Source of the DNA: Gaetbulibacter_B jejuensis
Lineage (GTDB): Bacteria > Bacteroidota > Bacteroidia > Flavobacteriales > Flavobacteriaceae
Reading direction: 5' to 3'
Assembly: GCF_039524015.1 (NCBI RefSeq)
Contig: NZ_BAAAGF010000002.1
Span: 186,001 to 250,000, forward strand
DNA length: 64,000 bases
Within the stretch, counting starts at the first letter, position 1, and every line of letters starts with the position of its first letter. The translations under genes and the position numbers were made by a program. A model generated the notes under the pieces. That model was not told where the DNA came from. It did no database searches and worked only from the letters and a program-made list of their open reading frames with translations. This document shows, piece by piece, positions 52,198-58,889 of this stretch.

Positions 52198-53247
52198 ATG
52201 AAGACTAAATTTTCAGTATTAGTGATTTTGGGTACGCTAGTTTTTAGTTGTTCAAAATCCGATAGTACAGAAACATACGTGCCTGTTCCTGTGGTTGTAG
52301 AAATGCCATCAAATTTTCCTGATATGGCTTACAACTTAGATAATAATCCATTAACCGAAGCAGGAGTAGAACTGGGTAAGCGTTTGTTTTACGAAGGAAA
52401 ACTATCTGCAAATGATGCCATACCTTGTGCGTTTTGCCATGAGCAAGCTTTTGCGTTTACGCATCATGGGCACACACTAAGTCATGGTGTTAATGGAGGT
52501 ATTGGATTTAGAAATGCACAACCTATTCAAAATTTAGCATTTCAAAACGAATTTATGTGGGATGGAGCAGCTTCTCATTTAGATTTGCAACCTATAATTC
52601 CATTAACTAGCGAACTAGAAATGGGTGAAACATTGAGTAATGTGGTTGAAAAACTTAATGCAGAACCTTATTACAGGCAACAATTTAGAAAGGCGTTTCA
52701 AGATGGTGAAGTTAATAGCGCAAATATGCTTAAAGCCTTGTCTCAGTTTATGATTACCATGATTTCATCAAATTCTAAATATGATAAATACATTAGAAAT
52801 GAAGATGGAGTAATGCTTTCTCAAATTGAACAAGATGGTCGTGCTACGTTTCAAAATAAATGCGCTTCATGTCATGCTACCGATTTATTTACAGACCAAA
52901 CCTACAGAAATAATGGCTTGCCTGTAAACCCGCAGCTTAATGATTTAGGTCGATATAATGTGTTAGAAAACCCAGACGATTTATATAAGTTTAAGGTACC
53001 AAGTTTAAGAAACGTTGAAGTGTCTTTCCCTTATATGCACGATGGTCGATTTTCAACCTTAGAGGCTGTGCTTAATTTTTACGACTCTGGAATGGTAGAT
53101 AATGGAAATGTAGATCCTATCTTTCAACGTGATGATGGCACTTTGGGAATAAGCCTAAATACTTATGAAAAAGAAAGCCTAATAGCTTTTTTAAAAACAC
53201 TCACAGATAATGAATTTTTAAACGATGAAAGATTTTCAGAATACTAA
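52198..53247 (+). CDS. mbnH: MbnH-like diheme cytochrome c peroxidase-family enzyme
   Basis: 349 residues from the ATG at 52198; the frame also opens at 52180 but that start falls in the hairpin. Lipoprotein signal (LVFSC, Cys 18). Two heme c sites, CAFCH (77-81) and CASCH (222-226), in the layout of the bacterial diheme peroxidase superfamily: LGKRLFYEGKLSANDAIPCAFCH, FMWDGAASHLDLQ, FKVPSLRNVEVSFPYMHDGRF. Known: MbnH converts a Trp of MbnP to kynurenine. The pairing with MbnP makes this the likely role rather than peroxide detoxification. Its stop overlaps the next gene by 23 bases. Confidence 0.9.
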   Translation: MKTKFSVLVILGTLVFSCSKSDSTETYVPVPVVVEMPSNFPDMAYNLDNNPLTEAGVELGKRLFYEGKLSANDAIPCAFCHEQAFAFTHHGHTLSHGVNGGIGFRNAQPIQNLAFQNEFMWDGAASHLDLQPIIPLTSELEMGETLSNVVEKLNAEPYYRQQFRKAFQDGEVNSANMLKALSQFMITMISSNSKYDKYIRNEDGVMLSQIEQDGRATFQNKCASCHATDLFTDQTYRNNGLPVNPQLNDLGRYNVLENPDDLYKFKVPSLRNVEVSFPYMHDGRFSTLEAVLNFYDSGMVDNGNVDPIFQRDDGTLGISLNTYEKESLIAFLKTLTDNEFLNDERFSEY

Positions 53248-54169
53248 AACAATACTTTTAATACTCGCTATTATTAGCTTTACAAACAGTTATAGTTGCG
53301 ACTTGTGTGGATGCACAACAAGTAGTGGTAGCGCTTCGTTTGGCGATTTGCAAATGACTAGTTTTGTTGGGTTGCGATACATTTATCAAACGTACGAATC
53401 TAAAAACGGAATTTTTGATAATTCGCCTACTAGTGAAGAGCAATTTAATACTTATCAACTTTGGGCTAGAGTTCCGTTAGGAAAATCATTTTACGTAAGC
53501 GCGATAATTCCGTATCAAGATTTAAGCAGAAAGTTTCAAGGCAATACCGAGTCGATTAATGGTGTAGGAGATATGACACTTATAGGTTGGTATAATTTAA
53601 AAATCTATAAGAGTAACAGCGAAAATAAAGAGGCTATAGATTTTAGTACTAATAAAGAACTTACAGGACATTCGTTTAATTTTGGATTGGGTGTTAAAGC
53701 GCCAATAGGTAAGTTTGAAGAAGAATTGACTGATAGAGTAAATCCTGGTTTTCAGGTAGGAACAGGAAGTTGGGATGCTATTGCGACTGTTATGTATAAC
53801 TACGGAAATAATAATTTAGGACTCAATACTACTTTTGCATATTACTTAAAATCTGAAAATAAAAATGAATACAGGTTTGGTAATCAATTTAGTGTTAGCT
53901 CAAATTTGTTTTATAAACTGAAAACCAAAAAAATGGATATTTCACCTTTTGTAGGTATTTCAGGAGATGTTTATGATTCAATTGAACAATATGGTGAAAC
54001 TTTAGCGGATACTAATGGACATTTGTACAACTGCTCATTAGGGTCAGAGTTTAATTTAAAAGATTTTCAACTAGGGTTGCAGTATACACTACCAATACAT
54101 CAAGATTTTTTTGGTGGAAACGTAGAAGCCAAAAATAGGTTTTCAGTCTATTTAAACTACAAACTATAA
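53225..54169 (+). CDS. Exported CDLCGC protein, outer-membrane beta-barrel type
   Basis: 314 residues. Signal peptide about 1-24, then CDLCGCTTSSG at the mature N-terminus (C25, C28, C30), a possible metal site or lipid anchor. The rest alternates hydrophobic and polar strands typical of a small outer-membrane barrel (FVGLRYIYQTYESK, YQLWARVPLGKSFYVSAIIPYQ, FNFGLGVKAPIGKFEEELTDR, FSVYLNYKL ending in Leu). It may export or sense copper or bound cofactor together with MbnP; no homologous function is known to me. Translationally coupled to mbnH by a 23-base overlap. Confidence 0.82.
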   Translation: MKDFQNTKTILLILAIISFTNSYSCDLCGCTTSSGSASFGDLQMTSFVGLRYIYQTYESKNGIFDNSPTSEEQFNTYQLWARVPLGKSFYVSAIIPYQDLSRKFQGNTESINGVGDMTLIGWYNLKIYKSNSENKEAIDFSTNKELTGHSFNFGLGVKAPIGKFEEELTDRVNPGFQVGTGSWDAIATVMYNYGNNNLGLNTTFAYYLKSENKNEYRFGNQFSVSSNLFYKLKTKKMDISPFVGISGDVYDSIEQYGETLADTNGHLYNCSLGSEFNLKDFQLGLQYTLPIHQDFFGGNVEAKNRFSVYLNYKL

Positions 54170-54172
54170 TTC

Positions 54173-54206
54173 AAAAAAAAGAGCGGTTTTAAACCGCTCT
54201 TTTTGT
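54173..54206. terminator. Bidirectional terminator between the copper operon and oxyR
   Basis: AGAGCGGTTT (54180-54189) / AAACCGCTCT (54191-54200), an almost complete palindrome, with A8 on the left and T5GT3 on the right. Confidence 0.85.
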
Positions 54207-55148
54207 TTCTTTAACAGCTAAAGGACTTATGATTTCAACATTTTGAAATGCAATAGCACCTCTTATAATTCCTGAAATTACATTGTGTAGTGCATCAATA
54301 ATTTGGAGTTTAAGCTCGCTTTTATGATAAATGATGCTCACTTCTCTTGCTGGACTTGGCTCTACAAAATGATGTAAGTTTTGTTTTAGGTTATCATTAA
54401 GCTCCATAGTATGTAAATAAGGTAAAAGCGTCATTCCTAAACCTTCGTTTGATAGTTTTATCAAGGTTTCAATACTACCACTTTCTAACTGAAAATGTTC
54501 ATCGGTATTGTTTTTTAATACTTTACAAAGATTAATAACACCATCTCTAAAGCAATGACCATCTTCAAGAAGTAGCATATCGTCAATTTCAAGATCAGAA
54601 ACTTCAATGTTTTTCTTTTCATGTAATCTATGACTACTAGGTATGTAACCAACAAAAGGCTCGTAATAGAGTACACGTTCTTTTATGGTTTCGTCCTCAA
54701 GAGGTGTTGCAGCAATAGCAGCATCTAGGTGACCTTCGTTTATACGCTCTATAATTTCTTCAGTCGTTAACTCTTCAATTTTAAGTTTTACTTTAGGGAA
54801 TTTTTTAATGAATGTTTTTAAAAACATTGGCAATAATGTAGGCATTATGGTTGGAATCATTCCAAGTTTAAATTCGCCTCCAATAAACCCTTTTTGTTGG
54901 TCAACAATATCTTGTATCCTATCAGATTCGTTAACAATATTTCTGGCTTGATGCACAATTTTTCTTCCTACATCAGTAAGTTCAATAGGTTTTTTACTTC
55001 TGTCAAATATTAAAACATCAAGTTCTTCTTCGAGTTTTTGTATTTGAGTACTTAGCGTTGGTTGGGTTACAAAGCACTTTTCAGCAGCCTTAGTAAAGTT
55101 TTTATGTTCAGCAATTGCTAAGACGTAATGTAATTGTGTTATGGTCAT
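54189..55148 (-). CDS. oxyR: OxyR, hydrogen-peroxide-responsive LysR regulator
   Basis: 319 residues. N-terminal LysR helix-turn-helix (LHYVLAIAEHKNFTKAAEKCFVTQPTLSTQIQKLEEEL). The regulatory domain carries both redox cysteines of OxyR in LLLEDGHCFRDGVINLC, at residues 199 and 208, the same numbering as E. coli OxyR. It senses H2O2 through a disulfide and activates peroxide defence genes. The stop lies inside the terminator hairpin. Divergent from dps with a 103-base gap holding a candidate binding site. Confidence 0.94.
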   Translation of the reverse strand: MTITQLHYVLAIAEHKNFTKAAEKCFVTQPTLSTQIQKLEEELDVLIFDRSKKPIELTDVGRKIVHQARNIVNESDRIQDIVDQQKGFIGGEFKLGMIPTIMPTLLPMFLKTFIKKFPKVKLKIEELTTEEIIERINEGHLDAAIAATPLEDETIKERVLYYEPFVGYIPSSHRLHEKKNIEVSDLEIDDMLLLEDGHCFRDGVINLCKVLKNNTDEHFQLESGSIETLIKLSNEGLGMTLLPYLHTMELNDNLKQNLHHFVEPSPAREVSIIYHKSELKLQIIDALHNVISGIIRGAIAFQNVEIISPLAVKETKRAV

Positions 55149-55179
55149 TTAATTAATTTTAGCTATAAAAATATAAAAA

Positions 55180-55198
55180 CTATCAATTAATTCTATAG
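55180..55198. promoter_or_regulatory. Candidate OxyR operator between oxyR and dps
   Basis: CTAT (55180-55183), 11 bases, ATAG (55195-55198), an interrupted inverted repeat of LysR type; a further AGCTAT (55161-55166) pairs with ATAGCT (55195-55200). It lies upstream of the dps -7 box. Weak by itself; the setting gives most of the support. Confidence 0.3.
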
Positions 55199-55219
55199 CT
55201 GATTGTGTTAATTATAATT

Positions 55220-55227
55220 TAAATTTG
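55220..55227 (+). promoter_or_regulatory. -7 promoter box of dps
   Basis: TAAATTTG, full TAnnTTTG match, 24 bases before the ATG. The nearest upstream TTG (55203-55205) is only 14 bases away, so an activator such as OxyR may be needed. Confidence 0.45.
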
Positions 55228-55251
55228 TAATGAATTAAAAAACAGTAAATT

Positions 55252-55731
55252 ATGACTTTAAATAGTATAGGTTTAGAAACCAAGAAAACACAAGAAATTG
55301 CTAATGATTTAAACATTTTGCTAGCAAATTTTCAAATATATTATCAAAATTTAAGAGGAATTCACTGGAATATTAAAGGGAAACGCTTTTTTGATTTACA
55401 CGTTAAGTTTGAAGAATTATACACTGACGCCAACTTAAAGGTTGATGAAATTGCAGAGCGTATTCTTACTTTAGGGACAACACCTTTACATACGTTTGAA
55501 GATTATACTAAGAACGCTAAGGTGCCAGTTGGGAAAAATGTTTCTCAAGATGAAAAAGCAGTACGATTAATTGTGGATTCATTAACCGAATTATTAAAGA
55601 TTGAAAGAAACATATTAGATGCTTCTGATGAAGCTAATGATGAAGGTACAAACTCGATGATGAGTGATTTTATTACTGAACAGGAAAAAACTGTTTGGAT
55701 GATGAAAGCTTGGTTAGACGAATCAATCTAA
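55252..55731 (+). CDS. dps: Dps-family ferritin-like protein
   Basis: 159 residues. Ferritin-like helical bundle of the Dps type; the ferroxidase and dimer-interface residues are in NLRGIHWNIKGKRFFDLHVKFEELYTDANLKVDEIAERI. It stores iron and protects DNA from peroxide in dodecamers. A classic OxyR target, encoded next to oxyR here. Own promoter box and terminator, so it is monocistronic. Confidence 0.96.
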   Translation: MTLNSIGLETKKTQEIANDLNILLANFQIYYQNLRGIHWNIKGKRFFDLHVKFEELYTDANLKVDEIAERILTLGTTPLHTFEDYTKNAKVPVGKNVSQDEKAVRLIVDSLTELLKIERNILDASDEANDEGTNSMMSDFITEQEKTVWMMKAWLDESI

Positions 55732-55754
55732 CCGTTTGTTAATTGATTAATAGC

Positions 55755-55784
55755 AAAAAGCCACTCGATAGAGTGGCTTTTTTG
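55755..55784 (+). terminator. Terminator after dps
   Basis: AAAAGCCACTC (55756-55766), loop GATA, GAGTGGCTTTTTT (55771-55783). The A-run lets it serve the convergent lipoprotein gene in part as well. Confidence 0.85.
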
Positions 55785-55810
55785 GTTTAAAACTTAATAT
55801 ATCAGCGCTA

Positions 55811-57259
55811 TTAATCACAGTTTAATAAGATTTCAGCTGCTGGATTTACTGAGCTTGTTACGGTTAAACTATTTACTTGATTGCAATCCACAAAGTGCCA
55901 ATCATCACTAAAGTTACCAATGTCTGAAATAATACTTACAATAGGATAACCATCATTGCTCATTTCTATAGACCATTCTCCTGTGGTTGAAAGTCCAGAA
56001 CCAGTTATTTCTACTGTATTATCAGAATTAAACTCGTAAGTTGTTGTTCCGTTTAAAGTCCATGGGCATTCTAACAGAATTATAACAACATTTTCTGTTG
56101 TGCAATCAGTGTTTCCTGAACAATCTACAAAGTCTGCTTCAGTATATCCTTCACATTCAGCTAAACACGCATTTAAAAAACTGTATATTTCTATTTGTCC
56201 ATCAACTTCCACTTCAACACAAACAGTAATGTTTTCTTCATCATCACAGTCGCATTCATCATCAATTTCGCAATTCACAAAATCTTCTGCACTAAACCCT
56301 TCGCAAATAGCGTAGCATTCATTGTCAAATTCTATTATTTCTAAATTTCCAGTTGGTGTTTCAATTTGAACACAAACAGGGTTATAGTCTTGGTAACACT
56401 CACAATCATCTGTAAGGTCATCATAACAGTCTTCTAGTAAATCATTAAAACTCTCTTGGTTTTCAATAGTTTCTACATCACCTTCTTCAGTAGTTACATT
56501 AAAAGGATATACAAACCCGAAGTAGAAAGAGTTGTAAACAGCAGTGTTTAACTCCTCTTGTGAATTTACAGTAATAGTTAGGTTTTGATCTGTAATAACT
56601 GAAATTGGGAAATTGAACGTAAAGCACTCATAAGTAGTATTTCCATTGTAATCTCCTTCACAACTATCAATAAAATCATCTGCATCAAAACCATCACAAA
56701 TTGCATAGCAAGAATTAGGGTAAGTTACTGTAAAAACAACGCCTGCAACATCAGTAACTTCAACACAAATAGGGTTGTAGTTTTGGTAACAATCGCACTC
56801 ATCTTGGTCATCCCAATCTAAGCTCTCTATCAAATCATAAAACTCTGCTTCAGAATTAATAGTAATTACAACTATTGAATTTGAATTTTCGTCATAGACT
56901 TCAACATTAAAAGGAAATTGAATACCATCAATGTATAAATTGGTTGACGAATTGATTAAGATTTCAATTAAATCGTCTAAACTGTTAACGTAAACAGAAC
57001 TGTTATTGTTAAAAGACAAGTGTAAAGGATATACAAAATCAAAACCGAAATCGAATACTATGTTACCTGAAGGGTTTCCTGAAGCAGTTACATTTCCATC
57101 ACTATTAAATTGTTGAGACAACCTATTTAATGATAGTGTTATAGCTTCGGTTTTTTGAATATTTAATTCTTCTGAAATTGGCTCGTTTTTAGAACAAGAT
57201 GTAAATAATCCTGTAACAAGAGCAAAACTGACAAATAATAATTTAAAATGTTTCATCAT
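55811..57259 (-). CDS. Lipoprotein with tandem Kazal-like cysteine modules
   Basis: 482 residues (ATG at 57259; ATG 57256 also possible). Lipobox Cys 22 (LFTSC). Three cysteine modules: 155-200, 286-330 and 336-380, each C-x-C-x7/8-C-x18-C-x3-C-x9-11-C with the YNPVC / NECYAIC flavour of Kazal domains. Beta segments (VYPLHLSF, FPFNVEV, FNFPISVITDQNLTI, FVYPFNV) precede modules 1 and 2, and C155 to C286 is 131 residues, showing a tandem duplication. A lipocalin-like C-terminal domain (about 385-482) ends the protein. Surface protease inhibitor or ligand-binding partner is inference. It is divergent from the ECF sigma gene and carries the same promoter motif as the FecR-receptor operon. Confidence 0.85.
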   Translation of the reverse strand: MMKHFKLLFVSFALVTGLFTSCSKNEPISEELNIQKTEAITLSLNRLSQQFNSDGNVTASGNPSGNIVFDFGFDFVYPLHLSFNNNSSVYVNSLDDLIEILINSSTNLYIDGIQFPFNVEVYDENSNSIVVITINSEAEFYDLIESLDWDDQDECDCYQNYNPICVEVTDVAGVVFTVTYPNSCYAICDGFDADDFIDSCEGDYNGNTTYECFTFNFPISVITDQNLTITVNSQEELNTAVYNSFYFGFVYPFNVTTEEGDVETIENQESFNDLLEDCYDDLTDDCECYQDYNPVCVQIETPTGNLEIIEFDNECYAICEGFSAEDFVNCEIDDECDCDDEENITVCVEVEVDGQIEIYSFLNACLAECEGYTEADFVDCSGNTDCTTENVVIILLECPWTLNGTTTYEFNSDNTVEITGSGLSTTGEWSIEMSNDGYPIVSIISDIGNFSDDWHFVDCNQVNSLTVTSSVNPAAEILLNCD

Positions 57260-57301
57260 AGAAATTTTTGGTTCATATTTTTTTTAGCGATTAATCATAC
57301 C

Positions 57302-57330
57302 TAAGACAACGCACAAAAAAAATACCCTAC
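57302..57330 (-). promoter_or_regulatory. Predicted ECF-sigma promoter of the Kazal-like lipoprotein
   Basis: On the minus strand GTAGGGTA (57323-57330), 12 bases, GTTGTCTTA (57302-57310), preceded by an A-run. The identical arrangement occurs at 57916-57944 in front of FecR. It lies about 43 bases from the lipoprotein start codon. Confidence 0.7.
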
Positions 57331-57354
57331 TTTTTTACTCAATTTTTTTTTATT

Positions 57355-57362
57355 TAGTTTTG
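57355..57362 (+). promoter_or_regulatory. -7 promoter box of the ECF sigma gene
   Basis: TAGTTTTG matches TAnnTTTG, 25 bases before the sigma ATG. It would be read by the housekeeping sigma factor, so sigma expression need not depend on its own promoter type. Confidence 0.4.
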
Positions 57363-57387
57363 AGCACACCGATTTAATTATTCGTGA

Positions 57388-57900
57388 ATGTCAAAAAACC
57401 AACACCCAATTTGTAAGTCAGACACTTTTAAGGATCTGTACCAAAAATATGCAAAAGATTTGAGACACTTTGTGTTTTTCAAAACTCAGGATATGGACAA
57501 AACTGAAGATATCGTTCAGGAAACGTTTGTAAAACTTTGGGAAAATTGTAGTAAAGTCAATATTGAAAAAGTGAAAAGTTATATTTATTCAGTAGCTTCA
57601 AATACGTTTTTAAATATGGTAAAACACGATAAGGTGGTACAAAAACATCAAAATAGTGTGTCGAGTCATCAATCTAACGAATCGCCTGAATTTATTTTAC
57701 TAGAAAAAGAGTTTATGGAAAAATTAGAACGTACTATACAAGCATTACCAGAGAAACAAAAGGAAGTGTTTTTACTTAATAGAATAGAAAAAAAGACCTA
57801 TAAAGAAATTGCTGAACAAATTGATATTTCTGTTAAAGCTGTTGAAAAGCGTATGCACGCAGCCTTATTAGTAATGCGAGAAAATATAGGTAATATTTAA
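57388..57900 (+). CDS. ECF RNA polymerase sigma factor, FecI-like
   Basis: 170 residues. Region 2 about 15-80 (FKDLYQKYAKDLRHFVFFKTQDMDKTEDIVQETFVKLWEN, SYIYSVASNTFLNMVKHDK) and region 4 about 112-165 (ALPEKQKEVFLLNRIEKKTYKEIAEQIDISVKAVEKRMHAAL). Typical FecI-type extracytoplasmic-function sigma of Bacteroidetes. Followed after a gap containing the GTAGGGTA promoter by FecR and an STN-type receptor. It should be released by a signal through the receptor and FecR, and then transcribe fecR-receptor and the divergent lipoprotein. Confidence 0.95.
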   Translation: MSKNQHPICKSDTFKDLYQKYAKDLRHFVFFKTQDMDKTEDIVQETFVKLWENCSKVNIEKVKSYIYSVASNTFLNMVKHDKVVQKHQNSVSSHQSNESPEFILLEKEFMEKLERTIQALPEKQKEVFLLNRIEKKTYKEIAEQIDISVKAVEKRMHAALLVMRENIGNI

Positions 57901-57915
57901 TTTTTTTAAAAAAAA

Positions 57916-57944
57916 GTAGGGTATAACAAAAGTGAGTTGTCATA
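57916..57944 (+). promoter_or_regulatory. Predicted ECF-sigma promoter of the FecR-TonB receptor operon
   Basis: GTAGGGTA (57916-57923), 12 bases, GTTGTCATA (57936-57944), 16 bases before the FecR ATG. The same motif in the same spacing lies upstream of the divergent lipoprotein. Confidence 0.72.
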
Positions 57945-57959
57945 TATACAGTTGAAATA

Positions 57960-58889
57960 ATGAAAGAACAAGATTTACATAACACAAACAATACGTATTT
58001 AGCACAATGGTTGGCTGGAGATATCTCAGATGAGCAGTTAAAAGAAATGGTGTCTGAAGCTGATTTTAAAGCCTTTTTAAAGCTGCGTAAGGGTATTAAT
58101 ACTTATGCTGATTTGAATGCTGAAACCGATTCAACTTTTGCTAAAATACAAGAGCAAATATCTCATAAAAAGCCTGTTAAGGTAAGGCAGTTGGGAACTC
58201 AACGTTGGTGGTTGGGTATTGCGGCTTCTGTTGTGGTGTTATTAGGAATTTTCTTTTTGTTAGATAATGATACAATTTTAGTTGAAACAAATTTTGGCGA
58301 ACAAAAAACTATTGCACTTTTAGATGGTTCTGAAGTTATTTTAAATTCCAAATCTACCATAAGCTATAACGAAAAGAATTGGTCTAAAAACAGAACACTT
58401 CAACTCAATGGAGAAGCGTACTTTAAAGTTCAAAAGGGAAGCACTTTTACTGTTGAAACCGCAAATGGAACAGTACAGGTTTTAGGTACACAATTTAATG
58501 TAAATACAAATTTAGATTTGTTTGAAGTGGTATGTTACGAAGGTAAAGTACGTGTAGAGAGTAAAGAGAAGTCTGTAGTGTTATTGCCTTCTAATAGTCT
58601 AAGACGCATTAACGGAAATGATTTGGAGCAGTGGAATGTTGCCGACCTTAATCCAAGTTGGATTCATGGTGAAAGTAGCTTTAAAAATGTACCGTTAAAG
58701 TATGTTATTTCAGCCTTAGAATCTCAATATGATATTACTATTAATTCCTCAAAAATAAATGACAACATTGAATTTACAGGAAGTTTTCCTCACAATGATA
58801 TTAATATAGCATTGCAAACTGTTTTTAAATCGCTAGGTATACCTTATAATGAAAAAGAAAAAGAAACTATCTATTTAGGAGTGAAGTGA
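57960..58889 (+). CDS. FecR-family anti-sigma / signal-transfer protein
   Basis: 309 residues. Cytoplasmic N-terminus (about 1-80; LAQWLAGDISDEQLKEM), one TM (about 83-101, WWLGIAASVVVLLGIFFLL), FecR domain (about 108-205; NFGEQKTIALLDGSEVILNSKSTISYNEKNW, LNGEAYFKVQKGSTFTVETANGTVQVLGTQFNVNTN) and a DUF4974 domain (about 235-305). It holds the sigma factor and receives the signal from the STN domain of the receptor. Overlaps the receptor gene by 4 bases. Confidence 0.95.
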   Translation: MKEQDLHNTNNTYLAQWLAGDISDEQLKEMVSEADFKAFLKLRKGINTYADLNAETDSTFAKIQEQISHKKPVKVRQLGTQRWWLGIAASVVVLLGIFFLLDNDTILVETNFGEQKTIALLDGSEVILNSKSTISYNEKNWSKNRTLQLNGEAYFKVQKGSTFTVETANGTVQVLGTQFNVNTNLDLFEVVCYEGKVRVESKEKSVVLLPSNSLRRINGNDLEQWNVADLNPSWIHGESSFKNVPLKYVISALESQYDITINSSKINDNIEFTGSFPHNDINIALQTVFKSLGIPYNEKEKETIYLGVK

